From the NCBI GenBank assembly GCA_003574895.1, contig PJFB01000002.1:310001-374000 (forward strand): a stretch of DNA of 64,000 nucleotides, written 5' to 3'. Below, in pieces: positions 1 to 8,654 of the stretch; position 1 is the first letter of the stretch, and the number at the start of each line of letters is the position of its first letter. The stretch is from Geobacter sp. (GTDB taxonomy: Bacteria; Desulfobacterota; Desulfuromonadia; Geobacterales; Pseudopelobacteraceae). The notes below the pieces were generated by a model, which searched no databases, was not told the DNA's origin, and saw nothing but the letters and a program-made list of their open reading frames with translations. The position numbers and the translations under genes are program-made.

Positions 1-20
1 TCACGCGCGCACGCGCGTGA
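1..20. repeat. Short GC-rich inverted repeat
   Basis: The arms TCACGCGCG and CGCGCGTGA are perfect complements separated by two bases. It lies 55 bases past the hipB stop. It could be part of a transcription end, but no T-run follows, so its role is open. Confidence 0.4.
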
Positions 21-75
21 ACCGGTGATCCTCCCGAATGGAACATTTATCCCGGAAATAATACCCGAAACGGAT

Positions 76-384
76 CTATTTCGTTGCTGGCGACTCCAAC
101 CCCGAACGCCGGATAAAACCGACTCTCAACCCGAAGGGCCGGGCAATCTTCTCCAGCGTCTCCAGGGTCGGGTTCCCCCGGTCCTTCTCTATCTCCATGA
201 GCACCCGTGGGTAGATCTTGAGCACTCGCTCGGCGTACTCCGTCTGACTCAACCCCACGATCAGGCGCATCCGGCGCGTGGCCTGGCCCAAGGTGAGCCT
301 GCCCGCCTCCAGGTCGGCGTAGAGCGTCTCCTTTTCCTGGCGGATCTCTTCAAGCGTCCGTTTTTTGGTGGTTCTGCGCGGCAT
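76..384 (-). CDS. hipB: HipB-like XRE-family antitoxin
   Basis: This 102-residue protein is a predicted DNA-binding antitoxin that would neutralise the HipA kinase and repress the pair. A helix-turn-helix of the Cro/C1 type is visible around residues 45-85 (GLSQTEYAERV, then EIEKDRGNPTLETLEKIA). The N-terminus is basic (MPRRTTKKRTLEE). The ATG at 384 is chosen because GAGGGGAT precedes it and it lies one base past the hipA stop; an upstream in-frame ATG at 450 is inside hipA and has no such site. Gene order is hipA then hipB, the reverse of the E. coli hipBA order. The short downstream position suggests translational coupling. Function is inferred from family and partner. Confidence 0.82.
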   Translation of the reverse strand: MPRRTTKKRTLEEIRQEKETLYADLEAGRLTLGQATRRMRLIVGLSQTEYAERVLKIYPRVLMEIEKDRGNPTLETLEKIARPFGLRVGFIRRSGLESPATK

Positions 385-385
385 G

Positions 386-1669
386 TTATCCCCTCTTCCC
401 GGCGTCCCGCAGATCGGCAGCGATTTCGGCGCACCGCCTGCTGACCCCATCGATCACCCGATCCTCGACGCCGCATTCCCGCATGGTTTGGGGAAGTTGT
501 GCCACAGCATCCGCATGCCCGCTCAAAAAGGAGCGGGTCTCCTGCGGGGCGAGATGAGGCTGCAGCGCGTCCGCTATCCTGCCCCAGCACGGCCGGCCGA
601 TAACCGGTTCCAGCTCACCTTCCCAGCGGGAAGAGCGGGGGATGCCTTCGGGGTCCAGAAACATGGGGGCAAAATCGTAGAGAGGGGACAGCATGACCGC
701 GCCGCCGACGTATTTGATGAGTGCGCTGTTGCGGCCGTGGTTGTCGGTGTTGCGCAGGGCAGCGTTCAGAATATCCCTCCGCAGGTATTCATAGAGTTCC
801 GCACGGACATCGCCGGCAAAGGCGGCGATAACGGCACAGAAGACGGCATGATTGCCCCGGCGGCCGTATTCGGTAATACCTGCGGCTGAGGTGAGGCTTT
901 CCAGGCCGTGCCGGACAAGGCCACCTTCGTTGGCCTCCCGGTCAAAACGGGGGATGAACAAGGCATCGTGGGTGAAGTCCAACTTCTGCCCGGTGCGAAC
1001 ACCAAAACGCCGCGCCACCTCATAATAGGGAGCTTCATTCCGTAGCACGGTCAGGTCTGCTTCGGTCTTGCCACGCGGGAACTTGACCAGCCAGCAGTCC
1101 AGGACATCCCGGTCTTCCAGGGCGCCGTCGGGGTGCCAGCGGCGGTTTCGGTCCCGTACCAGGAGGAATTTCGGTGCATCGCCGGCAACGTCGCTAGCGC
1201 CAGCAACCACCGCTCCCCGCGCCTCGGCATACTCGATGAAATCGGCCTGCTTCTCGACGATCTCATCTTTTGTGAAACCGGGATGGTGCCCAGCCGGCGG
1301 GATGACCGCCTCGGCCACCCGAAGGTTACCCGGCGGGTTGCCGGCGCCATGCAGCAGAAGCTGCCAATCGGCTTTTTCGTTGTCGGGAAGACCGAGCCTG
1401 CGTAACCAGACGCGACGGCCTGCTCCGGAAGGAAGGATGTCAAGAAGGAAAGGAGGCCATTCGTCATTGTCATACAGTTCGAAATTTATTGGGTACCGTA
1501 AGCCGACCCGACATTCCGGCGGGTTTGCCATATGGTCGAGGGTGTATTCCGCTGCATACTCGAAGTAACCGCTGCCGGCGATTCCCTTGGCGATCTCTCT
1601 TTGCCCGGGTCCGAATGTGCCGGCGTTTGTCCATCTACCGTTGATATGTATCTGTATTGTGGCAATCAT
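386..1669 (-). CDS. hipA: HipA-like serine/threonine kinase toxin
   Basis: The 427-residue protein matches the HipA kinase fold. HipA family toxins phosphorylate a translation factor (GltX in E. coli) and cause growth arrest. Visible landmarks are a LVKFPRG strand whose Lys196 is the likely ATP-binding lysine, the catalytic-loop motif NTDNHGRN at residues 307-314, and the metal-binding LYDFAPM at about 330-336. The N-terminal part carries the HipA N1-type region (PCRVGLRYP-like, then PFLLDILPSG). Length is normal for the family. The start codon at 1667-1669 lies inside a perfect inverted repeat that is probably the HipB operator, so repression would cover the start of translation. The target in this organism is unknown. 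Confidence 0.88.
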   Translation of the reverse strand: MIATIQIHINGRWTNAGTFGPGQREIAKGIAGSGYFEYAAEYTLDHMANPPECRVGLRYPINFELYDNDEWPPFLLDILPSGAGRRVWLRRLGLPDNEKADWQLLLHGAGNPPGNLRVAEAVIPPAGHHPGFTKDEIVEKQADFIEYAEARGAVVAGASDVAGDAPKFLLVRDRNRRWHPDGALEDRDVLDCWLVKFPRGKTEADLTVLRNEAPYYEVARRFGVRTGQKLDFTHDALFIPRFDREANEGGLVRHGLESLTSAAGITEYGRRGNHAVFCAVIAAFAGDVRAELYEYLRRDILNAALRNTDNHGRNSALIKYVGGAVMLSPLYDFAPMFLDPEGIPRSSRWEGELEPVIGRPCWGRIADALQPHLAPQETRSFLSGHADAVAQLPQTMRECGVEDRVIDGVSRRCAEIAADLRDAGKRG

Positions 1670-1825
1670 GCTATTCCAATAGCATCATAACGATAAAATC
1701 TCAACTAAATATGCTATTAAAACACCCAACTATCTAATGGGAGCTGAGAATAAGTTTAGTTATTATGCTACTGAAATAGCATACATCATCCTGTTTATGC
1801 CATTCAATAGTTATTGTAATAGCAT
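1668..1825. promoter_or_regulatory. Putative HipB operator cluster
   Basis: A perfect 18-base inverted repeat ATGCTATT-CC-AATAGCAT lies at 1668-1685, overlapping the hipA start. A near-perfect copy ATGCTACT-GA-AATAGCAT is at 1765-1782. A half site ATGCTATT is at 1711-1718 and another AATAGCAT at 1818-1825. The stretch is AT-rich, unlike the genes around it. Repeated identical dyads upstream of a hip pair are typical of antitoxin binding sites; binding itself is inferred. Confidence 0.7.
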
Positions 1826-2059
1826 ATTATAACATAACTTTGTGCGTGAAAGGGGGAGGAAATCGGTCCTGAAATTAAGGTTACTGCGATGGAAACCAAG
1901 GTAGAGCGTATTGCTGATGTCGTTGTTCTGGTGAACCTTGGCGCCGAGGCGAAAACTCCTGGAAAGCTTGTCGCCGCTGAAAACACGTTCACGCTGGCCG
2001 AGGAGCCGATACCTGCTGGCGGCTGCGTTTGCAATGTGGACAAAGCGGATTTGGAAAAG
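1826..2059 (+). other. Coding-like stretch without an intact gene
   Basis: No complete gene is assigned between the hip operators and the end of the MoxR gene. On the + strand an ATG at 1889 opens a frame with protein-like composition (METKVERIADVVVLVNLG, later GGCVCNVDKADLEKL) that continues only as antisense of the MoxR gene after about 2060. This may be the remnant of a gene truncated when the hip pair was acquired, or chance. No family is recognised. Confidence 0.25.
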
Positions 2060-2884
2060 TTACGGCGTATTCAGGTATTCCAGGGCCTCGTCCCCCAATA
2101 CCCGCTCAACAGCCAATGGGAGCAGTTCAACGGCGTCAGTCCCCTGAGCATGCATCATTTTGAGGGCATAACGGGCAATGTTTATGCCGTCGCGCACCGA
2201 ATAGGCCTCATCGGCGGCATGGGCCCGCTGGAGGAAATCGACCACGTATTTCAGGATGCGGCTGGTGCTGAAAGGAAGATTTTCCTTGAGGATCAGCAGC
2301 TCTTCGTCTGCTTGGGGAAAATCGATGTAGATCTGGGGTTGGAGGCGGGAGTGAATGTATTCGGGCACCTCGAAGGTGGAGGCGTCCTCGTTCATGGTGA
2401 CCACGATGCGGAAACCTGGCTCGGCCGGTATGCGCAGGCCGGTGACGATGGACTCCACGTAGCGCCGGTCGTCCAGCAACGGCGCCAGGGAGGCCCAGGA
2501 CTTCTCGCTCATGCGGTTCCCCTCGTCCAGGATCAGAACGCCGCCGGTCAGCATGGCCGAAACCAGCGAAGAGGCCGCATACTGGATCTTACCATCCGGG
2601 CCAATCACCGGCGAGATGATCAGGTCCTCGGGCCGGGTGTCCATGGTTGCCTGAAAAAGGTAGACAGGACGGCCGAGCCGGGTGGCCGCCGCATAGCCGA
2701 GTGTGGTCTTGCCCACGCCCGGCTTGCCGATCAGGCGGGGATTGAAGGGGATGTCGCGCTCGTCGATCACCATCCAGGCTGCCAGGAGCTGGGTCAGCAG
2801 CTCCTCTTGGCCTACCCATTTCAGGGGAAGGGTAACAGGGGAGGCAAGGGTCAGGGTGATGTCATCGATGACCGTCTTTTTCAT
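2060..2884 (-). CDS. MoxR-type AAA+ ATPase
   Basis: The 274-residue protein is an AAA+ ATPase of the MoxR group, a family that usually acts as a chaperone-like remodeller for a partner protein. Walker A GKPGVGKT is at about residues 53-60, Walker B VLILDEGN at about 113-120, and a sensor-1 region IVVTMNEDAS at about 160-169, followed by the C-terminal lid. The start at 2884 overlaps the stop of the upstream GH13-like gene as ATGA, so the two are translationally coupled. No von Willebrand A protein, the usual MoxR partner, is adjacent. The obvious candidate client is the GH13-like protein. The assignment to MoxR is firm, the client is inference. Confidence 0.85.
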   Translation of the reverse strand: MKKTVIDDITLTLASPVTLPLKWVGQEELLTQLLAAWMVIDERDIPFNPRLIGKPGVGKTTLGYAAATRLGRPVYLFQATMDTRPEDLIISPVIGPDGKIQYAASSLVSAMLTGGVLILDEGNRMSEKSWASLAPLLDDRRYVESIVTGLRIPAEPGFRIVVTMNEDASTFEVPEYIHSRLQPQIYIDFPQADEELLILKENLPFSTSRILKYVVDFLQRAHAADEAYSVRDGINIARYALKMMHAQGTDAVELLPLAVERVLGDEALEYLNTP

Positions 2885-5800
2885 GGGCGAACGGCCTTGA
2901 CTTTGCGGGTTCCTGGTTTGGCCTTGGACTTGACGGCTTTTTTGCCGCCGCCACTGACCACCGGCTCCCGCAGGCTCAGAAACAGCCCTGTCCGGTAGCC
3001 GGCATGGGCAGCCATTTCGGCCTGCAGTTTCAGTTCCCGCTCCGTTTTCGCCAGCCACGCGGTCAGGGTGCGAACAACGGGGCGCTGTGCCGCCAGATTC
3101 GCCAACTCCGTCATCTTGAGCCATTGGGACAGCTCTTCGAAGCGCTCTTTGTTGAACCACTCCACGCCGCTGCTTTCATGAACCTGCATGAAATCACGGC
3201 CGGCGGCCGGGGAGAACAGCCTTGACGGTGTAGTGGCAGAAACTTTTTTCTTGGCTTTATCATCGGTCTGGTAGCAATAAACCAGCAGCACTTGCAGTAA
3301 TCGGGCCGTGCGGTGGGCATCCGCCTTGTCAACACCTGCCAACGAATTTCTCAGTGTATAGTCCAATCCGAAGTCGTCCGGCATGATCCCAGTATCGCGC
3401 AGTAGCAGCCAGGAGAAAAGAAGCCTGGCACCTCCGACAGAACCGGTCAGTTCCTGCACCCTGGCCTGGAATGCGCGGGCCTCGTTTGAGGCTGGTTTGA
3501 TTGTCTGCAGAACAGCCAGACTGGCAAGGCAATCGCGCATGTTTTCCAGCACGGCGCCCAACTTGCCCCCTTTGCCGTCCAGTTGGGCCTTGAGCACGGC
3601 CAGGAAGCGCTGGCCCGCCTGCACGACATCATCCAGCTTGACGGTGGGCGATACATTCTCCGATGCTACCGGCACCAGCTCCAGAAATGCCTGGAAAGCG
3701 CGGTTCAGGGAGGCATAGCGTAACTGCTTGAGCTCATCCTCCAGGCACTGCGCCCCGCTGCCGTTCAGGACAGCACAGAGCTTGCCCCAATTGCCGTCCT
3801 GATCATCGCGAATCTCGCGGAAATCGATAAAAACATGGAACTGGTACTCGCCCAACTCGGCGTAAAGCCCCTTTTCCCGAAGCTCGCGGCCGTTTCGCAG
3901 GTACTCCAGCCCCTCCGAACAGTCGCGAAAGGCGTAGTAGACCCCGGCATCACCGGAGAAACCCAGCGCCTCGGCAAGGCTCGTCCGGCACAGTTCCATT
4001 TCTCCGTTAACCGCTTTTACGGCAAAGGTGGCCGAATCCCTGATCCAGCCGGCTGTGGTTGCGTGGCGGTTATGGTAAAGCACCAGCGCCCGCTGATCAC
4101 CCGCCCGGTTGGAATAGGCAAAGACGTTTTCATCCACCGCCACACCTGCATGGAAATCGTACAGCACGAAATTTTCGGAGCCGGAGAACAAGCGGCGCCG
4201 GCGCAGGAGGGGAAAGATCCACAATTCGTGCCCCTGCACCAACCCTTGATCGACCGCCTCGTTCCAGTAGGCGCGCTTGTATTCCATGCCGTATTTCTCT
4301 TTAAAGCCTTCGATCTGGCCATGGCCGAACATGGGCAGGCCCGGCATGGTGGCCAGGAGCACGCAGGCGCCAAAGTATTTGCCCTGGGTGCCGAACTGCT
4401 CCACAGCGGTCTTCTCGTCCGGATTGTTCATGAAGTTGACGAAACGCTTGAGTACTTCGGGGTTGAACTCCAGAACATTCCTGATGGTCTGCCGGTACTT
4501 GGCGTTTTCTTCGGTCTTCAGCATGTTCATGAAGGCACTGTTGTAAACGCGGTGCATGCCCAGGGTGCGCACAAAATAGCCTTCCATCAGCCAAAAGGCT
4601 TCTGCCAAAAGCAGCGTGCCCGGAACCTCGGCCGTGACCCGATCCACAACCTCGCGCCAGAACTCGATTGGGAAGACCTTGTCGAATTCCTCGCGGCTCA
4701 TGCCGTGTTCGCTCCTGGATGGGATGCCCCCCCCCAGGCCCCGGACCGGGAACCAGAGGCGCTGGTAATGTTTCTTGGCCAGGGTCATGGCCGCATCAAA
4801 ACGGATGATCGGGAAATTGCGGGCCACGTGCAGGATGGTTTGGATGACCGCCTCGCGCACCTCCGGGATCAGGTAGTTGAGCTGGGCAGTGTCGTTCCAG
4901 GGTATGCTGGTGCCGTCGTTGCCGTGGTAGATGTACCGCGTCCGCCCGTTACGACGGTCGTGATGCCTGAACACCACGGCAGCATCGCTCTTGCTCCAGT
5001 AACCGTCCTCGATCCGGATGCTGATGTTTCCGTCGCTTGAGAGATCCTCGCCGTTGAACTGGTAGGTGGGAAAGGGAGGATAATCGGTCTGCACGAACCA
5101 GTCCGGGTGTTGAACAACCCAGCGGGAATAGATGCCGGTGTGGTTGGGCACCATATCGCTGGCCAGACGAATGCCGCGCCGCAACGCCCTATCCCGCAGA
5201 TTGGCCAGGGCCTCCCAGCCCCCCAGGTCAGCCGCGACCTCGTAGTCCAGGAGCGAATAAGCCGAAGCTATCGCATCGGGATTGCCACACAACTGTTTGA
5301 TACGCTGGGAGGCGGGGGAGCGTTCCCATATGCCGATCAGCCAGAGGCCGCTGAATCCCCAGGAGGCCAGACGGTCCAGTTCGCCATCTGGAATCTGGTC
5401 CAGGCGGGTAATGGGATAACCGTGCCATTGGCTTAGCTGGTCGAGCCATACGTAAACCATCTTGGCCATCATGACCACATTGGACATCCAATCGGCATCC
5501 TGAGAAAAACTCTCGTATTCGGGATAATCGTAGCCGCCGAAAACCGAACTGCCGCCAGCGCCCCCCCGGCCAGGCCCACCGAATTCCAGCACCGGCGGTG
5601 GTCCCGGCTCGCCGGCGCCGCCCCACTCTCTCTCCTCTTCCAGCAGGATGTCAAAGGCATCGGCCACTTCTTCCAACATCTCTGGCGGCAACAGGGCATA
5701 CCAGTGTTCACGTATGAAACTCACCTGGCCCGCAAGCGATCCGGGCGAGGCCGTGATGGGCGCCCGCAAGGCATCGATCAGCGTCATTTCCAGCTCGGAC

Positions 5801-6414
5801 AGCAGCGGTCCGCCGGCGAGGGTCGAGACCAAGCCGGTAACCAGCCGCTGATAGGATGAGCTTTCCGCAAGTTCGCGATCAGAAAGGATCTCCCTGAAGT
5901 TGTCGATGGCGGGATTCTCCGCGGCAATCTTGAGCAGCAACAATTCCCGCAGGACCGTCCGCTTGCGAACAAAGGAAGAATCGGTGCGGCTGAGCCAACC
6001 GCTCCTGGCGTCAACATCGTTAATGACGTCGGCCGGGGGGAATAATTCAACGAAACGACCGTAAACCTGTACAGCCTCCTTGCCAACAGGGTCCGTGCCA
6101 CTGCGGCGCAGGGCGTCCATCAGCAATCCGGGTGCCTGGCCCTCGGCCAGCTCATCGATCAGGTAGCGGTAAATCTTCTGCAGAGTAGCAAACAGGTTGA
6201 GCTGGCCGGCATGTACCGGGCTAACACCTTTCTTGCGTTGCCGGTTCAGCTTGAAGGCCAACTGACGATAGAAGATGATGGCCGGAATTGCCCGCTCGGT
6301 GATACGGCGCGTAAGCGCCGCCAGATCAAGTGAGCGCCAATGCTGGTCGGATATCTGGATCGAATAGGGGAAATAGGAGGTCGTGCTGCTTAATTCTTTC
6401 ATATCTGTGTCCAA
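2881..6414 (-). CDS. Large GH13 (alpha-amylase family) protein with extra N- and C-terminal domains
   Basis: At 1177 residues this is about twice the size of a simple amylase. The middle carries the four GH13 regions: DMVPNH (420-425), IRFDAAMT with the nucleophile Asp540, LLLAEAF with the acid Glu605, and FMNNPDE (661-667), where the usual NHD reads NPD. Residues 1-270 are a helical domain of unknown role. A Gly-rich linker (about 279-294) leads into the barrel, and the last 350 residues are again largely helical. No signal peptide is seen, so it is probably cytoplasmic. It would act on alpha-glucans or trehalose-like sugars, but the substrate cannot be read from the sequence. It is coupled to the downstream MoxR ATPase. 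Confidence 0.8.
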   Translation of the reverse strand: MDTDMKELSSTTSYFPYSIQISDQHWRSLDLAALTRRITERAIPAIIFYRQLAFKLNRQRKKGVSPVHAGQLNLFATLQKIYRYLIDELAEGQAPGLLMDALRRSGTDPVGKEAVQVYGRFVELFPPADVINDVDARSGWLSRTDSSFVRKRTVLRELLLLKIAAENPAIDNFREILSDRELAESSSYQRLVTGLVSTLAGGPLLSELEMTLIDALRAPITASPGSLAGQVSFIREHWYALLPPEMLEEVADAFDILLEEEREWGGAGEPGPPPVLEFGGPGRGGAGGSSVFGGYDYPEYESFSQDADWMSNVVMMAKMVYVWLDQLSQWHGYPITRLDQIPDGELDRLASWGFSGLWLIGIWERSPASQRIKQLCGNPDAIASAYSLLDYEVAADLGGWEALANLRDRALRRGIRLASDMVPNHTGIYSRWVVQHPDWFVQTDYPPFPTYQFNGEDLSSDGNISIRIEDGYWSKSDAAVVFRHHDRRNGRTRYIYHGNDGTSIPWNDTAQLNYLIPEVREAVIQTILHVARNFPIIRFDAAMTLAKKHYQRLWFPVRGLGGGIPSRSEHGMSREEFDKVFPIEFWREVVDRVTAEVPGTLLLAEAFWLMEGYFVRTLGMHRVYNSAFMNMLKTEENAKYRQTIRNVLEFNPEVLKRFVNFMNNPDEKTAVEQFGTQGKYFGACVLLATMPGLPMFGHGQIEGFKEKYGMEYKRAYWNEAVDQGLVQGHELWIFPLLRRRRLFSGSENFVLYDFHAGVAVDENVFAYSNRAGDQRALVLYHNRHATTAGWIRDSATFAVKAVNGEMELCRTSLAEALGFSGDAGVYYAFRDCSEGLEYLRNGRELREKGLYAELGEYQFHVFIDFREIRDDQDGNWGKLCAVLNGSGAQCLEDELKQLRYASLNRAFQAFLELVPVASENVSPTVKLDDVVQAGQRFLAVLKAQLDGKGGKLGAVLENMRDCLASLAVLQTIKPASNEARAFQARVQELTGSVGGARLLFSWLLLRDTGIMPDDFGLDYTLRNSLAGVDKADAHRTARLLQVLLVYCYQTDDKAKKKVSATTPSRLFSPAAGRDFMQVHESSGVEWFNKERFEELSQWLKMTELANLAAQRPVVRTLTAWLAKTERELKLQAEMAAHAGYRTGLFLSLREPVVSGGGKKAVKSKAKPGTRKVKAVRP

Positions 6415-6562
6415 ACATGGGCCTTGGTAAGTTGGAAGCCGTTTTCCCGGGTTTTTCCGTCAGGGGAAAAACCCTTGACGCTTATCCCGTTTATCAGGGC
6501 CAGGGTAGAGTACGTGGACCAAACTGATTTTTGAGCATTGACCTGACAGGTTGTCACTGTTG

Positions 6563-8473
6563 TTACTTCGTCTTGCTTTTGCTGGCCGCCCCTGATTTCT
6601 TGGCTTTTTTAACCGATTTGGAACTCTTTGAGCTTTTTGAGGATTTCAGATGCTTCTTGCTCTTCTTAGACTTGCTCTTTTTGTATTTTTTTATTTTTTG
6701 CGGTTCAGGGTTGAATTCATCCCGGATATTGTTCAATAGAATCGAGGCTTCCTCCAGGCCGGGATCGGCCTTTCTTGCCGCCTCAAGTGCCTCTTTAGCC
6801 TCACTCAGTTTACCGGTCTTCATGTACAGGCGCCCCAGGGCATTCAGTGCGCGTGCGTAGTCGGGCTTGAGTTCCACGGCCTTCTTATAGCTCGCAATGG
6901 CATTATCATAATCCTTCTTGAATTCGTAAACCAAACCAAGCTTGTAATGGTTGTTGGGATCATCGGGGAAGAGTTCCACCGCCCCTTTTAACAGGTCGGT
7001 GATCTCGTCGTACTGCTTGTCCTTGACATAGATCGACACCATGGCGTTGCGCGTCTCCATGTCGTCCTTCTGCTGCGCAAGCACCTTTTTAAAATGCTCC
7101 AGGGCCTTTTCGTTCATCCCTTTGGATTTATAGAGGACTGCGATCTCGCGGTTGGCTTCGATGTTGTTTGGAGAATGTTTCAGCACGGCCAGGTAGCCTT
7201 CTATGGCCAGGTTGGTTTCCTTGTTGCGGGCAAAGATCCGTGCCAGCTTGAGCTGGATATCGGGACTGTCGGGTTTTAGCTTGAGAAACTCGCCGTACTG
7301 TTCCACGGCCTGTGGTTGGCTTCCCCGCGCCAGGTAGATATCGGCCAGCCGCAAGTGGGCATCGGCATTGTCGGGCTTGGCCTGTATGGCGCGTCGGTAG
7401 GCTACGGCAGCCTCATCCAGCAGAGACCGTTTTTCATAGAGAATGCCCATGTTGAAATAAATATCACTGTTGGTGCTGTTGAGGTGGGCTGCCTCCCGGT
7501 AGGCCGCGATTGCTTCCGTATCTTTACCGGCCGCTTGATACAAGCGCCCGAGCTTCTCGTAGGCGGCCAAGTCATCGGGGTGATCCTTGAGCGTATCTTT
7601 CAACTCATCAATGGCCTTGCCGTTATCGCCCTGCACTGCCGCCGCAACGGCCGGTTGCGGAACAACAGGGGCCGCTGCCGGCGAAGACTTGGACTTGCCG
7701 CCCAACAGGTTTTGATATTCCGCCTGCTTTGCGTCACCCATTTTTTCATAGATACCGGCCATCATCAGATGGATTTCCCGGTTTTGCGGGTTGGCGGTTT
7801 CTGCTTTCTTGAGTTCTTCCAAAGCCTTGTCCTGCTCGTTGCGGGCCAGGTGGATGGCGGCAATTCCGATATGGGCCTTTTCACTATTGGGATCGGCCGT
7901 CAATGCCTGGCGGTACTCATCCAGGGCCTTGTCCTGCTGTCCTGTGTCGGCATAAATCTCGGCCAACCCGGTAAACACGCCGGCATCATTGGTCAATACG
8001 CGCGCTGCCTCGTTGTAATGGTAGATGGCCAGGGGATAGACCTTGCGTTCCGCCAGGATCCGCGCCATGGCCAGGTGGTAATTGGGATTGGGGATGGCGG
8101 AGAGTCCGCGGGCCAACTCTACGGAAGCCTCGTCGTTCATCCCCTTTTTGGCGTAAAGCAGCCCCAGGTTGCCGCTGGCCAGGGGAAAAGAACGCTCCTC
8201 CTGCAGCGCCTTGCGGTATTCGGCAATGGCGCCGTCCATATTGCCAACACGTTCGAGCTGCAAAGCGGTCACGAAATGGGCGGCGGCTCCGTCGGGGCAG
8301 AGTGACATGATCTTCGCTTCTGCCTGGCGTTGCTGGGCGTTGTCCCCGCCTGCGTCCAGCTTGCCGGTGAGATTCATTGCTTCCTTGCAATCATTATTGC
8401 TAAAGCCCCATTTGAAGCCGGTCAGAAGCATTACTGCACATAGCAGGACAAAGTATGTACGAAATATTTTCAT
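6563..8473 (-). CDS. Exported tetratricopeptide-repeat protein with a lysine-rich tail
   Basis: The 636-residue protein begins with a hydrophobic signal segment (MKIFRTYFVLLCAVMLLTG) and then holds about a dozen TPR units with the usual pattern A..Y..L..Y...G....A...Y..A (for example AHIGIAAIHLARNEQDKALEE). A Pro/Ala linker near residues 265-280 splits two TPR arrays. The final 45 residues are almost entirely Lys and Ser (KKYKKSKSKKSKKHLKSSK and similar), which would be strongly basic and flexible. TPR arrays are protein-binding scaffolds, so a periplasmic assembly role is likely but no partner is visible. It is monocistronic, with its own sigma-70-type promoter. The tail is unusual and could bind nucleic acid or acidic polymer. 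Confidence 0.8.
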   Translation of the reverse strand: MKIFRTYFVLLCAVMLLTGFKWGFSNNDCKEAMNLTGKLDAGGDNAQQRQAEAKIMSLCPDGAAAHFVTALQLERVGNMDGAIAEYRKALQEERSFPLASGNLGLLYAKKGMNDEASVELARGLSAIPNPNYHLAMARILAERKVYPLAIYHYNEAARVLTNDAGVFTGLAEIYADTGQQDKALDEYRQALTADPNSEKAHIGIAAIHLARNEQDKALEELKKAETANPQNREIHLMMAGIYEKMGDAKQAEYQNLLGGKSKSSPAAAPVVPQPAVAAAVQGDNGKAIDELKDTLKDHPDDLAAYEKLGRLYQAAGKDTEAIAAYREAAHLNSTNSDIYFNMGILYEKRSLLDEAAVAYRRAIQAKPDNADAHLRLADIYLARGSQPQAVEQYGEFLKLKPDSPDIQLKLARIFARNKETNLAIEGYLAVLKHSPNNIEANREIAVLYKSKGMNEKALEHFKKVLAQQKDDMETRNAMVSIYVKDKQYDEITDLLKGAVELFPDDPNNHYKLGLVYEFKKDYDNAIASYKKAVELKPDYARALNALGRLYMKTGKLSEAKEALEAARKADPGLEEASILLNNIRDEFNPEPQKIKKYKKSKSKKSKKHLKSSKSSKSSKSVKKAKKSGAASKSKTK

Positions 8474-8513
8474 ATGGTGTACTTCCTTAATGAAAGATCA
8501 GAGATGGTGGGGG

Positions 8514-8542
8514 ATTATACATGCCATTCTGTAAAATATCAA
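8514..8542 (-). promoter_or_regulatory. Sigma-70-type promoter for the TPR gene
   Basis: On the - strand TTGATA (8537-8542) and TATAAT (8514-8519) are separated by exactly 17 bases and sit about 40 bases upstream of the TPR start. Both boxes are near consensus. Confidence 0.65.
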
Positions 8543-8559
8543 TTATTTAGGCTAATATC

Positions 8560-8587
8560 TTGATTATTTGGAGTGTTATGCGATAAT
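8560..8587 (+). promoter_or_regulatory. Likely promoter for the HDOD gene
   Basis: TTGATT (8560-8565) and GATAAT (8582-8587) are 16 bases apart, about 70 bases upstream of the HDOD start codon. Match to consensus is moderate. Confidence 0.4.
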
Positions 8588-8654
8588 ATCAAATCCTGGC
8601 CCGGGGCAACACGCATGCAGTAATCACGCGCCCTGGAACAGCAAGGAGCAGCAA

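Noticed and set aside
3835-5040. Long + strand open frame inside the GH13-like gene
   Set aside because: It is antisense to conserved GH13 motifs and shows no protein family features.
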